A stretch of DNA of 64,000 nt from Kaistia defluvii (GCF_026343955.1 NZ_JAPKNI010000004.1:186001-250000); one strand, 5' to 3'; positions 7,584 to 16,578 are shown, counted from the first letter of the stretch. The notes: generated from the sequence alone by a model not told the origin. Numbers and translations: made by a program.

Positions 7584-8488
7584 CGCATGCGCTCCATGCC
7601 GATCAGCCGATGACGGACCTGCTCCGTGCCGAGATCGATCAGGATCACGGTGGTGATGATCATCAGGAGGATGGCGCTGACGTCGGTGTAGTAGAAATTG
7701 CGAATGGCGATCAGGAACTCCTGGCCGATGCCGCCGGCACCGACGAAGCCCATGACGCCCGCGCCGCGGACATTGATCTCGAAGCGCAGCAGCGCATAGG
7801 AGGCGAAGCCGGACGAGACCTGCGGCAGCACGCCGAAGCGCACGACCTGCAGCCAGGAGGCGCCGGTCGCCTGAAGTCCCTCTACGGGCTTCATGTCGAT
7901 GTTCTCGACCACCTCGGCGAACAGCTTGCCGAGCGCGCCGACCGTGTGGATCGTCAGCGCCAGCACGCCCGCCATCGGACCGAGGCCGAAGGCGATGACG
8001 AAGATCAGCGCGAAGACGATATCGGGGACGGTACGGCAGAATTCGAGGAAGCGCCGGGCGACGAATCGCGTCGTCTTGTTGCGGACGAGGTTGGCCGAGG
8101 CGAAGAAGCAGAGGCAGAAAGCCAGAATGCCGCCCAGGAACGTGCCGAGATAGGCAATCAGGATCGTCTCGACCAGCAGCCGAAACCAGGCGCCGAAATT
8201 CCAGTACCAGTTGGCCAGGTCGGCAAAGAAGTTGCCGAAGGTCAGCGTCGGCAGCGTGCGTCCGATGAAGGAGCCGAAATTGCCGATATTCGTGATCAGC
8301 TTCCACGGGCGGATATCCGCCATCTGGCCGCTGATGACGATCAGCACCAGGAGGACAGCGAAAGCGCCGAGCGTTTTCATCCGCTTGGCCGCGACGGAAC
8401 TGGCATAGGCACGGCTGAGCGCCGCTGCCTGCTGGTCCGGAAGCTTTGCAATGGCGGTCGCCAAGGGCCGTCTCCGCTTGTTCTTCAT
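7580..8488 (-). CDS. phnE: PhnE1, phosphonate ABC transporter permease
   Basis: The 302-residue permease has a basic N-terminus (MKNKRRRPLATAIAKL) and about six hydrophobic segments, starting with FAVLLVLIVISGQM. The EAA loop reads FAEVVENIDMKPVEGLQATG, and the end VGAGGIGQEFLIAIRNFYY is typical of PhnE. It pairs with PhnE2, encoded with a 4-bp overlap. A strong hairpin plus T-run lies between phnD and this gene (8533-8561), which probably lowers permease expression relative to the binding protein. Confidence 0.95.
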   Translation of the reverse strand: MKNKRRRPLATAIAKLPDQQAAALSRAYASSVAAKRMKTLGAFAVLLVLIVISGQMADIRPWKLITNIGNFGSFIGRTLPTLTFGNFFADLANWYWNFGAWFRLLVETILIAYLGTFLGGILAFCLCFFASANLVRNKTTRFVARRFLEFCRTVPDIVFALIFVIAFGLGPMAGVLALTIHTVGALGKLFAEVVENIDMKPVEGLQATGASWLQVVRFGVLPQVSSGFASYALLRFEINVRGAGVMGFVGAGGIGQEFLIAIRNFYYTDVSAILLMIITTVILIDLGTEQVRHRLIGMERMR

Positions 8489-8532
8489 CCGCCCCCGACG
8501 GGACGGACAACCGCGACATGCGGCCGGTTACG

Positions 8533-8561
8533 AAAAAAGGCGGCCGGATAGACCGGCCGCC
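8533..8561 (-). terminator. Intrinsic (attenuating) terminator between phnD and phnE1
   Basis: Read leftward, GGCGGCCGG, a 5-nt loop and CCGGCCGCC form a perfect 9-bp stem (8539-8561) followed by TTTTTT (8538-8533). It lies after the phnD stop and before phnE1, inside the operon. Confidence 0.85.
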
Positions 8562-8582
8562 TCCCGAAAGGCTGGAAGAGGC

Positions 8583-9521
8583 TCAGGAGCCCTTCTTGCG
8601 CTGCTCGTCGTTGAACTTCACCATGTCGATGACCGGCTGAAGGGTTGCCGGCTCGACGGCGACGAACTCGGTGTCCTTGCCGTCAGAAAGCGACGCGAAA
8701 GCCTTGGCATCGTTCTTCGGCATGTCGAGGAAGGCCTGCTTGATCTGGGCCTTCATGTCGGCCGGCAGAGCCGACAGGACCGAATACGGGCCTTCCGGCA
8801 GGAAGTCGGTCTTGAAGACGATGCGGAAGTCTTCCTTCGTCATCGGCTTGCCGTCGGCATCCTTCAGGATGCCCTTCGAGATCATGCGGGTCAGGTTGGA
8901 ATCGTCTTCCGAGTTCCAGGAATTCGCAGCGGCGTCGACGGTGCCCTGGGCGAGCGCCAGGACGGCGTTGTCATGGCTGCCGGCGAAGATCGCCTTGCCG
9001 AAGAACGAGTCGACGTCCTTGCCATCGCGATGCAGGAAGAAGCGCGGGGCGTTGTTGCCCGAGGTCGAGTTGGAATCGACCAGCGCCAGCGTCTTGCCCT
9101 TCAGGTCGTCGATCGACTTGTAGGGGCCGTTGGCGAGCGTGTAGATCACGGAATAATAGCCAGTGGCGCCGTTCGAATGACGGGGCACGACGACCGGATC
9201 GATCTCGACGCCGGTCAGCACGGCGCGGGCATAGGAAGCCGGGCCGTACATGGCGATCTGGGCATTGCCGGCGCGCTGCGCCTCGATCACGGCGGCGTAG
9301 TCGGTGGCAACCGCCAGCTTGACCGGAACGCCGAGCTGCTTGCCGAGATAGTCGGCCAGCGGCTGGTAACGGTCGGCGGTGGTCGAGGCGTTCTCGGCCG
9401 GGATGACGGCGATCGTCAGCTCGGGATACTCGGCCTTCCAGTCGGCGAAGGCGGGCGAAGCCACGCCGGCCAGCGCAAGGCCAGCGACGGCGGCGCCGAT
9501 CAGGGTACGACGGTTCAACAT
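8583..9521 (-). CDS. phnD: PhnD, periplasmic phosphonate-binding protein
   Basis: This 312-residue substrate-binding protein has a Sec signal peptide (MLNRRTLIGAAVAGLALAG, cleavage after AFA at residue 26). The PhnD family signature appears as LTIAVIPAENASTTADRY and ALVDSNSTSGNNAPRFF; binding residues Y, S and T in such segments hold the phosphonate group. PhnD delivers phosphonates to PhnE1/PhnE2 with PhnC as ATPase. It is the second gene of phnCDE1E2, 59 bp after phnC. The hairpin downstream favours a higher level of PhnD than of the permeases. Confidence 0.95.
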   Translation of the reverse strand: MLNRRTLIGAAVAGLALAGVASPAFADWKAEYPELTIAVIPAENASTTADRYQPLADYLGKQLGVPVKLAVATDYAAVIEAQRAGNAQIAMYGPASYARAVLTGVEIDPVVVPRHSNGATGYYSVIYTLANGPYKSIDDLKGKTLALVDSNSTSGNNAPRFFLHRDGKDVDSFFGKAIFAGSHDNAVLALAQGTVDAAANSWNSEDDSNLTRMISKGILKDADGKPMTKEDFRIVFKTDFLPEGPYSVLSALPADMKAQIKQAFLDMPKNDAKAFASLSDGKDTEFVAVEPATLQPVIDMVKFNDEQRKKGS

Positions 9522-9580
9522 CGGTAGTCTCCAGGTTTTGGCGGTGCCGTATCGACACCGATTTGGAAGCAGTGTCGGGA

Positions 9581-10387
9581 TCAGGCCGCGGCGGCGATGG
9601 CGCCGCGGAAACGTTCCGGCGCAACCGCCGGATCGAAATCGAGAACATCATCGGCCTCGAGGCCGTAGAGGTCGCGGGCGACATCCTCGGTCAGCTCTTC
9701 GGGAACGCCGTCGAAGACGACGCGGCCGGCCGACATGCCGATCAGCCGGTCGCAATAGGTGCGGGCCAGATCGAGCGAGTGGAGGTTGCACATGACGGTG
9801 ATGCCGTAGTGGCGATTGATGCGCAGCAGCGCATCCATCACGACCTTGGTGTTGCGCGGGTCGAGCGAGGCGATCGGCTCGTCGGCGAGAATGATCTCGG
9901 GCTCCTGCACCAGCGCACGGGCAATCGCGACGCGCTGCTGCTGGCCGCCGGAAAGGCTGTCGGCGCGTTGGGCGGCCAGCGCCGAGATATCGAACTGCTC
10001 CAGCGCCGAAAGCGCCACGGCACGATCCTCGTCCTTCCAGAGCTGCAGCAACGAGCGCGGCGTCGAGACGGTGTTGAGGCGGCCCATCAGAACGTTGGTC
10101 AGGACGTCGAGGCGGCCGACCAGGTTGAACTGCTGAAAGATCATGGCGCAGCGGGCGCGCCAGTCACGCAGGTCTTTGCCGCGAAGCTTGGTGACGTCGA
10201 CATCGCCAAAGCGGATCGAGCCGGCGGTCGGATCGACCAGGCGGTTGACCATGCGCAGCAGGGTCGACTTGCCGGCGCCGGAGCGTCCTATCACGCCAAC
10301 AAAGCTGCCGGAGCCGATCGTCAGGCTGACGTCGCTGACGGCTGCCTTGTTGTTGAAGTGTCGTGCGACGCCGTCCAGTACCAACAT
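9581..10387 (-). CDS. phnC: PhnC, phosphonate ABC transporter ATPase
   Basis: The 268-residue ATPase has Walker [10 protein letters not shown] (residues 34-42), the Q-loop FQQFNLV, signature LSGGQQQR, Walker [13 protein letters not shown] and the switch His in [11 protein letters not shown]. The PhnC-specific segment RRxVGMIFQ is present here as [10 protein letters not shown]. It energises import of phosphonates bound by PhnD. It is the first gene of phnCDE1E2, with upstream DNA (10388-10635) separating it from the IclR gene. No PhnF-type palindrome was found there, so its control may differ from that of phnG. Confidence 0.95.
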   Translation of the reverse strand: MLVLDGVARHFNNKAAVSDVSLTIGSGSFVGVIGRSGAGKSTLLRMVNRLVDPTAGSIRFGDVDVTKLRGKDLRDWRARCAMIFQQFNLVGRLDVLTNVLMGRLNTVSTPRSLLQLWKDEDRAVALSALEQFDISALAAQRADSLSGGQQQRVAIARALVQEPEIILADEPIASLDPRNTKVVMDALLRINRHYGITVMCNLHSLDLARTYCDRLIGMSAGRVVFDGVPEELTEDVARDLYGLEADDVLDFDPAVAPERFRGAIAAAA

Positions 10388-10426
10388 GCAATGATCTCCT
10401 CGTTGGGCGGATCATGCATTTTCGAA

Positions 10427-10444
10427 GCAAATCTTTTGTGACAG
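10427..10444 (-). promoter_or_regulatory. Possible degenerate Pho box upstream of phnC
   Basis: On the minus strand CTGTCACAAAAGATTTGC has one perfect half-site (CTGTCAC) of the PhoB consensus CTGTCAT-N4-CTGTCAT and a poor second half. It lies about 40-57 bp upstream of phnC. PhoB control would make biological sense but the match is weak. Confidence 0.25.
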
Positions 10445-10635
10445 GCGACCTACCCTGTGCATCACTGTCGAAGCACACGAAGACAAAGTAGAAATCGACT
10501 TCGCCGGCTCATTCATCGTTGCGTCACACAGTCAGGGCGCCACGCCGCCGACGGCATTCGCAGCGGAGATTCTGTCAGCGCGGCGCGCTCCCTCCGGTAG
10601 GTTTCGCGGTTGGAGAGGATCGCGGTCGGCCCCGC

Positions 10636-11406
10636 CTAAGTGCCCTCGCCCCGGATCGCGGCATGGATCGCAGCGGCTGCCGTCTGCGCCGCTTCGCGGA
10701 CCTCGCCGATCGGCCGCCGGCTATAGCTTGTCGCGACATAGGGGACGGTGAGCGCCGCGACGACACGGCCATCGCGGCTCCGGATCGGGAAGGCGAGATC
10801 GGTTATGCCGGGTTGCAGGCTATCCGGATCCTCCTCGAAACCCTGCTCGCGAATGAGGGCAAGCCGCCCCAGCATGGTCGCCCGCTCCGCCTCGGGAATG
10901 GACAGATCGAGCCAGGGGCGCGCCGAGGCTTCCGGCTCGAAAGCCATCAGCATCCGGCCGGTGGCGCTTTCAAACAGCGGAAACGTCGCTCCGGCCCGCA
11001 CGCGGAATCCAAACGGGCTCGGGCTGTCGATCTGCGCGATGACGACAACCCGCCCGGCATCATGGATGCTCAGATTGCTGGATTGACCGATCGCCTCGCT
11101 CAAGCTGCGCATCGCCGGCAGCGCCATGTCGATCAGGCCGCGCATCGGCTCCTGCCGGTGGGCGATCTCGAACAGCATCAGCGACAGGAAATAGAGCCCG
11201 GACGGACGCGCGCGAAACAGATATCCGCGCCGTTCCAGCGTCACCAGCGTGCGGTAGATCTGGTTGACCGATCGATCGACCGCCGCTGCGATTTCGCCGA
11301 GCGTCATCCCCTCCTTGCTGCCGGCCAGAAGCTCAAGGATATCGAGCGCCTTGTCGAGGGCGGGCACGCCGTAGTTCGGGCTTTCGATACCGCCTTCGTC
11401 CACCAT
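10636..11406 (-). CDS. IclR-family transcriptional regulator
   Basis: The 256-residue protein begins MVDEGGIESPNYGVPALDKA. It has an N-terminal winged helix (ALDILELLAGSKEGMTLGEI...SVNQIYRTLVTLERRGYL) and a C-terminal IclR effector domain. That domain contains SSNLSIHDAGRVVVIAQID, SATGRMLMAF and DLAFPIRSRDGRVVAALTVP. It follows the adenosylhomocysteinase-like gene by 52 bp on the same strand, so it is probably co-transcribed and controls that gene. The ligand is unknown. The open frame extends upstream through the neighbouring gene, but the ATG at 11406 is the first that leaves that gene intact. Confidence 0.9.
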   Translation of the reverse strand: MVDEGGIESPNYGVPALDKALDILELLAGSKEGMTLGEIAAAVDRSVNQIYRTLVTLERRGYLFRARPSGLYFLSLMLFEIAHRQEPMRGLIDMALPAMRSLSEAIGQSSNLSIHDAGRVVVIAQIDSPSPFGFRVRAGATFPLFESATGRMLMAFEPEASARPWLDLSIPEAERATMLGRLALIREQGFEEDPDSLQPGITDLAFPIRSRDGRVVAALTVPYVATSYSRRPIGEVREAAQTAAAAIHAAIRGEGT

Positions 11407-11458
11407 CCGATTGCCTGCTCCTGATTCATCCTGCCGCGCCGATGGCGACAGGCGGCTT

Positions 11459-12655
11459 CTACAGATCCGCCCCCATCTCGGCCACCATGCGGCGAGCGAT
11501 CGTCTGGTTGATATCGTCCGGGACCGGCTGGGCGCCCGGCACCAGCGCGGTGCGGCGAGCCCCCGCGACCCGCGCCAGCGACAGCGCCTGCAGCATGAAA
11601 CCGATATCCATCGACTCGATCGAATTGCCCTTGGGCTCGCGGCCGGCGAGATTGAACATCCGCCCATCCGCCACCAGCACGACGTGCCGGCCATCGGCAA
11701 GCTCGATCCGCTCCAGCGAGTCGTCCACCAGTTCCGAGCCGGTCGCCTGCGCCCGCAGGGCGGCAACATCGATCTCCCACGGGAAATGGCCGGAATTGGC
11801 GAGGATCGCGCCCGAGCGCATCCTTGCGATCGCCGTTTCGCCAAGAACGCCGGGACGGCCCGTCGCGGTGATGAAGACCTCGCCCCACCCGGCCAGGTCC
11901 TCGATCTTTCCAACCCGATAGCCGTCGAGCGCCGCTTCCAGCGCCTTGATCGCATCGGTCTCGACCACGGCCACGCGACCGCCGAGCGCATCCAGATATT
12001 GCGCGATGCCACGCCCGCACCAGCCATAGCCGACCACGACGAAACGGCGGCCAGGGATCATCAGATTGGTGATCCGCATGAAGCTTTCGACGATCGACTG
12101 GCCGACGGCGTGGCGGTTCTCGGCGATCTGCTTCAACGGGCTGTCGTTGATGACGATGACCGGGAACGGCACCTTGCCGGCGAGTTCGTCGCGCAGGCGA
12201 TCACCGCCGGATGTCGTCTCCTCCGTGCCGCCGCGGATCGATCCCACGGTGCCCGCCTCGATCGCCAGCGCGACCAGATCGGCGCCATTGTCGAGCAGGA
12301 TGTCGGGACGCGCCGCGACGACCTTGGCGACGTTCTTCAGGTGCTGGTCCAGATCGTCGTCGCGCTTGCCATAGAGCTGCATGCCCTTGGCCTTGAGCAC
12401 CGACACGATATCGTCCTGGGTCGAGCCGTGATTGCCGGTGCCGACGATCGCCGCGCCCCCGGCCTGGAGTACCTCGAGAAGCACCGCTGTCTTGGGCTCC
12501 AGATGCAGCGAAACACCGATGGAAAGGCTGGCGAAGGGCCGGTCGCGCTCGAAATCGGCGCGGACGCCGGCCAGCAGCCGCATGCGCGAACGAATCCAGT
12601 TGATGCGCTTTCCGCCGCGCTCGATCCGTTCGCTCTCCGTCAAGGCGTCGGCCAT
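11459..12655 (-). CDS. Adenosylhomocysteinase-like NAD-dependent enzyme, divergent active site
   Basis: The 398-residue protein shows the S-adenosylhomocysteine hydrolase fold: LHLEPKTAVLL (H51), GGTEETTSGG (E145/E146), INDSPLKQIAENR (K175), the Rossmann motif GYGWCGRG (209-216) and NSGHFPWEID. The length is close to the short archaeal and Thermotoga type. Several residues that bind or act on the adenosine in classical enzymes differ. The LDDGGD motif is LDNGAD (D to N), the catalytic Asp of KxxxDN is Glu (E179), and the GHPS histidine near the C-terminus is absent. The usual C-terminal Lys/Tyr tail that closes on NAD is also missing. It may act on another S-ribosyl or nucleoside substrate. 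It is paired with an IclR regulator. The start has a GGGAGA ribosome site. Confidence 0.8.
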   Translation of the reverse strand: MADALTESERIERGGKRINWIRSRMRLLAGVRADFERDRPFASLSIGVSLHLEPKTAVLLEVLQAGGAAIVGTGNHGSTQDDIVSVLKAKGMQLYGKRDDDLDQHLKNVAKVVAARPDILLDNGADLVALAIEAGTVGSIRGGTEETTSGGDRLRDELAGKVPFPVIVINDSPLKQIAENRHAVGQSIVESFMRITNLMIPGRRFVVVGYGWCGRGIAQYLDALGGRVAVVETDAIKALEAALDGYRVGKIEDLAGWGEVFITATGRPGVLGETAIARMRSGAILANSGHFPWEIDVAALRAQATGSELVDDSLERIELADGRHVVLVADGRMFNLAGREPKGNSIESMDIGFMLQALSLARVAGARRTALVPGAQPVPDDINQTIARRMVAEMGADL

Positions 12656-12684
12656 GTTTCGTCTCCCGCATCCATTTCCTATGC

Positions 12685-12697
12685 GAAAAACTTTTTC
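12685..12697. promoter_or_regulatory. Candidate IclR operator upstream of the adenosylhomocysteinase-like gene
   Basis: GAAAAACTTTTTC is a perfect 13-bp palindrome, 30 bp upstream of the start at 12655, with further matching TAT/ATA flanks. IclR regulators often bind short AT-rich palindromes of this sort. Assignment to the neighbouring IclR gene is inference. Confidence 0.45.
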
Positions 12698-12764
12698 ATA
12701 TCTGTCGAGAGCGAGTCAATCCTACCCCCTCCCGTCCACCAGCTATGAAGGGTTGTTGGGGGCC

Positions 12765-14228
12765 TCAGCCGCGCGGGCCGAACAGGTCGATCACTTCCAG
12801 GCTCGCGCTTCGATTGAAGGTGTGCAGGCCGGTATTGTCGCCCCAGGGCAGCGCCATCGCCGACAGCGTCTGCGCATAGGCCTCGGACGTCAGCGTGCGG
12901 ATTTCGGCAAAGCCCAGGGCCGCGCCATAGAGCCCGTCGCAATTCTGCACCGGCCGCACCAGCCGGCCGCCGATCTCGAGGATGCGGCCCGCAGGGCGTG
13001 CGGCGTGAAGATCGACCATCACCGGATTGCCGGGATGGGGCTGCCATGGGCCAAAGGGCGACGGCGCGCGATAAAGAGAGAGCGCGTCCCAGCTCGACGT
13101 CCAGCGTTCCCGGGAGCCGGCGAACATCCACCAGCTGTCGCCGAGCTTCTGCAGGGTCGCATCGCCGAGATCGACATTCTCCAGCAGCACGGAATGCAGC
13201 GTCCAGCGATCGGGGAACGGATCGGCGCGATAGAGTTCGACCGTACGGCGCGCGGACGTCTCGGGGATCATCCAGAGAGCGCCCTCATGCTCGAACAGGA
13301 ACGGATAGGAGAGATGGCAATCCGTCTCGAAGACGACGCGCGGCCGCTCGATCTTGCCATCGCTGGCGATCTCGCTGAGCGAAAGGACACCCTTGCCCGT
13401 CGCGTAGGGGAATTCTTCGACAAAGAGATACCGTTTGCTCTCGCGTTCCCAGACGAACGGATCGGCATAGAATCGCTGGCCGTCATCGGCAAGCCGGCGA
13501 AAGCCGGCGGGGGTGATCACCGGCAACTCATCACCACCGGTCCGCTCGCGCCAGGCGACGAACCAGTTCGGCGCGCGGCCCAGCTGCCGTTCTATCCGGT
13601 GTCGCACGCGGGCGGACAGCGAAGCGGCAAGGAAGCCTGCCGCCGAGCGGTTGCGCTTGGCGGGAATCGGCGGCGCGGCAAGGGTGCCGGCCGGGATGCC
13701 CTCGACGAGGCGTGCCGCGTCATGCACCAGCATATGGGCGGCCCGGCCAAGCAGCATGCCGAGCGCCGCAGTCGCGCTGCGCGGATTCTCGACCGCAGGC
13801 CGCCACACGGAAAGAACCCGAGCGCCACAATCGGTCGCCAGCACCGTCTCGAAACAGGGCGCGCGTTCGTCGAGCACAGCCGCGAGCGCACCCGCTTCCA
13901 GCGGCTCGCCGTCGCAGCGGATCGTCAGGATATCGACCCCGCCGTTATCGCTTCCATCGCCACAGAGATCGATCCGAAGATCCGGAAACCACTCACCATC
14001 CGCAACCGGCAGATCGGGCCAGGCAGCGTGGGTCGCCATGGCGCCGTGTTCGGCGTGGAAAAGCGTGCGCTCCAGCCAGAACAGCGTGTGGGCGGATTTC
14101 GGCACGCAGCCGGTCGCCCTGCCCTTCGACAGGCGGATCTCGCAACGAGGCAACGCCCGCAGCCCGGCGACGACCTCGGCCTGCCAGGCGCGTAATTCGG
14201 ACGGGTCGAGCCGGATATCGATCCGCAT
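12765..14228 (-). CDS. Putative glycosyltransferase resembling glucosamine inositolphosphorylceramide transferase (GINT1-like)
   Basis: The protein has 487 residues from ATG 14228 (MRIDIRLDPSELRA), supported by an AAGGAGAG ribosome site; the upstream Met at 14264 has none. The N-terminal 200 residues resemble the formyltransferase-like part seen in similar bacterial proteins. The C-terminal half has repeated beta-propeller signatures: RFYADPFVWERESKRYLFVE, GKIERPRVVFETDCHLSYP and YRADPFPDRWTLHSVLL. These match the GINT1-type propeller related to GH43. In this exopolysaccharide locus a sugar-transfer role is likely; donor and acceptor are unknown. The gene is divergent from the glycosyltransferase at 14308. 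Confidence 0.65.
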   Translation of the reverse strand: MRIDIRLDPSELRAWQAEVVAGLRALPRCEIRLSKGRATGCVPKSAHTLFWLERTLFHAEHGAMATHAAWPDLPVADGEWFPDLRIDLCGDGSDNGGVDILTIRCDGEPLEAGALAAVLDERAPCFETVLATDCGARVLSVWRPAVENPRSATAALGMLLGRAAHMLVHDAARLVEGIPAGTLAAPPIPAKRNRSAAGFLAASLSARVRHRIERQLGRAPNWFVAWRERTGGDELPVITPAGFRRLADDGQRFYADPFVWERESKRYLFVEEFPYATGKGVLSLSEIASDGKIERPRVVFETDCHLSYPFLFEHEGALWMIPETSARRTVELYRADPFPDRWTLHSVLLENVDLGDATLQKLGDSWWMFAGSRERWTSSWDALSLYRAPSPFGPWQPHPGNPVMVDLHAARPAGRILEIGGRLVRPVQNCDGLYGAALGFAEIRTLTSEAYAQTLSAMALPWGDNTGLHTFNRSASLEVIDLFGPRG

Positions 14229-14307
14229 GGCATCTCTCTCCTTGGCGCGGCGCGCATTCGGCATTACGGCTCGATGCGATAGATTTGCACGCGGAACGAG
14301 CAGGCTA

Positions 14308-15378
14308 ATGGCAAAGCGTAAGTATCTGTTTTACACGCGTTCGCTCGCCGGCGGCGGTGGAGCGGAACGCGTCTGGGCGCTGCTTGCCTCGCATTTCGCG
14401 TCCCAGGGCGACGAGGTCGTGCTCGCCGTCGACGGCGCGGGCGACGACGCAACCCCGCTTGATCCCGCCGTGCGTGTCGAGATCCTGCCACCCGGCAACC
14501 GCGCCGGTGTCGCCGGCCTCGCCCGTCTGCTTCGCCGCTTCAAGCCGGATATTGCGCTCTCCGCCCTATCCGGCAACGCCACCAAGCTGGCGCTCGCCAA
14601 GGTGCTGTGCGGCAGCCGCGTGCCGCTGGTCGTCTCGTTCCACGGCTTCGAGGAATACCGGACCGGCAAGCTCAGCGCCGCAGCCTATTACGGCATGCCG
14701 ATCCTGACCAAGCTGTGCAGCCGAATCGTCTGCGTCTCCGAGACGCTGAAGACCGTGATGGTGGATCGCTGGGGCGCGGAAGCCGGAAAGACCGTGCGCA
14801 TCTACAACCCCGTCCCCCTGCGCCCGACAGAAGTCGACGCGGAAAGCCTGGCGGCGCGGCCACCCGCCGTCGTTGCCATCGGTCGGCTGTCCCGCGAAAA
14901 GGGCTTTGGCGATCTGATCGAAGCCTTCGCCCTCGTCACGACGCATCATGCAACGCTGACCATCGCCGGCGAAGGGCCGGAGCGCGCCGCGCTGGAGGCG
15001 GTGGTCCGCAAACACGACCTCGATCGGAAGGTGAAGCTCGTCGGCTACACCGACCCGGCACCGCTCTACGCGCGGGCGCGTCTCTGCGTGATCCCGTCCC
15101 GCACGGAAGCCTTCGGCATGGTTGCCGTCGAGGCACTGGGCGCGGGGCTCCCCGTCGTCGCCACCGCCTGCGCCGGCCCGCGCGAAATCCTCCAGGGCAA
15201 CACGTTCGGCAAGATCGTTCCGATTGGCGACACCAGGTCGATGGCCCATGCGATCGACGCGGCTCTTGCCAATCCCGGCGACCCGGCGCCGCGCATCGCC
15301 CGGGCAAGGCTGTTTTCGAGCGATGCCGGTTTTGCCGCCTGGCAGGCTCTGCTCGACGAGATCATGCGCAGGGGCTGA
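14308..15378 (+). CDS. Glycosyltransferase family 4 (polysaccharide biosynthesis)
   Basis: The 356-residue GT-B enzyme begins MAKRKYLFYTRSLAGGGGAE, the glycine-rich loop that starts GT4 proteins. The C-terminal nucleotide-sugar domain contains VVAIGRLSREKGFGDLIEAF, TIAGEGPERAALE and the EX7E element SRTEAFGMVAVEALGAGLPV. It is predicted to add a sugar to a lipid-linked exopolysaccharide intermediate on the cytoplasmic face. The sugar is not predictable. The frame is open far upstream, but that stretch is antisense to the propeller protein, so the start is set at ATG 14308. It converges on the next gene with 3 bp between them. Confidence 0.9.
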   Translation: MAKRKYLFYTRSLAGGGGAERVWALLASHFASQGDEVVLAVDGAGDDATPLDPAVRVEILPPGNRAGVAGLARLLRRFKPDIALSALSGNATKLALAKVLCGSRVPLVVSFHGFEEYRTGKLSAAAYYGMPILTKLCSRIVCVSETLKTVMVDRWGAEAGKTVRIYNPVPLRPTEVDAESLAARPPAVVAIGRLSREKGFGDLIEAFALVTTHHATLTIAGEGPERAALEAVVRKHDLDRKVKLVGYTDPAPLYARARLCVIPSRTEAFGMVAVEALGAGLPVVATACAGPREILQGNTFGKIVPIGDTRSMAHAIDAALANPGDPAPRIARARLFSSDAGFAAWQALLDEIMRRG

Positions 15379-15381
15379 GGG

Positions 15382-16578
15382 TCAGGTACGGGCGGCCGCA
15401 AGCTGCCGGTGGCGTTCGAACAGCTTCGGCATCTGTATCTCGGTCGAGTAAGGAACCGCCCTGGCCCGGATCGCGCCGGGATCGAGCTGGCCCGACTGGA
15501 TCTCGTCCCAAAGCTTCAGGAAGCCCGCGGTCATCGCCTCGGCCGAGGCGACCGGATCGGCCGGCCGCTCGACGAGAAAGCCGCTCTCCCCCTCAAGGAT
15601 CAGCGGATCGAATTGCGGCAGGCGGATCGCGCCGACCGGGCGGCCGGTGGACAGCGATTCCAGCAGGTAGCAGGGCATGCCCTCGAAGAACGAGGTCAGC
15701 ACGCCGGCATGACACTGCCGCATGATCGCGGAGACGCCTTCGGAGTTCTGGAAGCCATGGCGGATGGTGAACGGCTCGATCGCGGCGAATTCGGCGAAGC
15801 GATGGGGATCGCTGGTGCCGATATAGTGAAACTCGAAACGGCCATCGAGCGCCTCATGCAGTCGGCGCATCGTCTCGAACATCAAGGGCGGGTCCTTGAA
15901 CGCGTCGAGGCGACCGGCGAAGACGATCCGGAATACCTCGCCTTCGGGAAACCGCGCCAGCGCAAAGCGGTCCATGTCGACCGAGACGGTCAGGAGCTCC
16001 GACTTCGCCACGAATTGCGGCATCACCTTCTTGAACCGCTCGATGATGTTCTGGTTGACGCAGACGATGCGGCTCGCCAGCCGCAGCGCGATGCGCTCGT
16101 TGACGGCATTGATGTACCAGAAGCGCTTGATCAGCGAATCCATCTGGTCCCTACGGCTGCCCTCGCCATGCACGAGTTGCACGACCGGGCGACCCAGCAT
16201 TCGACCGATCGGCGCGAACTCGAAACGCTGCAGTTCGGTCGTCGCCTGCGGGGCCGCGCCCAAGCGACGGATGGTCGGCAGATATCGCAGCGCGCCCAGC
16301 GCAAAGCGCAGCGTCACCGATTGCCAGAGCTTCTTGGCCGCGCCGTGGATCTCCTTGTCGGGGATATGGACCACGGGGAGGAAGTCGATCGTGTGGTCGC
16401 CGACCGGCAGCTGGACTACCTTGCCAAGCTCGAGGTCGCCGCGCTCGTCAACTCCGACCAGCAGGACGGAGAAGTCCGGCGGATGGCGCTCGAACATGAG
16501 GCGGACATGGGTCTCGATGCCGCCGACCTTGGAGCCGCGCGGATCGATCGGATGCAGCATTGTCAGGCGGTGTTGCAT
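15382..16578 (-). CDS. Glycosyltransferase family 4 (polysaccharide biosynthesis)
   Basis: The 398-residue protein begins MQHRLTMLHPIDPRGSKVGG, with GGIETHVRLMFERHP as the N-terminal GT4 loop. The nucleotide-binding half has VFAGRLDAFKDPPLMFETM, HYIGTSDPHRF and the catalytic element TSFFEGMPCYLLESLSTGRPV. The stretch RPVVQLVHGEGSRRDQMDS carries the conserved acceptor-side His. It follows the WecG-like gene by 13 bp on the same strand, so the two are probably co-transcribed. The product would act in repeat-unit assembly; its sugar specificity is unknown. Confidence 0.9.
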   Translation of the reverse strand: MQHRLTMLHPIDPRGSKVGGIETHVRLMFERHPPDFSVLLVGVDERGDLELGKVVQLPVGDHTIDFLPVVHIPDKEIHGAAKKLWQSVTLRFALGALRYLPTIRRLGAAPQATTELQRFEFAPIGRMLGRPVVQLVHGEGSRRDQMDSLIKRFWYINAVNERIALRLASRIVCVNQNIIERFKKVMPQFVAKSELLTVSVDMDRFALARFPEGEVFRIVFAGRLDAFKDPPLMFETMRRLHEALDGRFEFHYIGTSDPHRFAEFAAIEPFTIRHGFQNSEGVSAIMRQCHAGVLTSFFEGMPCYLLESLSTGRPVGAIRLPQFDPLILEGESGFLVERPADPVASAEAMTAGFLKLWDEIQSGQLDPGAIRARAVPYSTEIQMPKLFERHRQLAAART

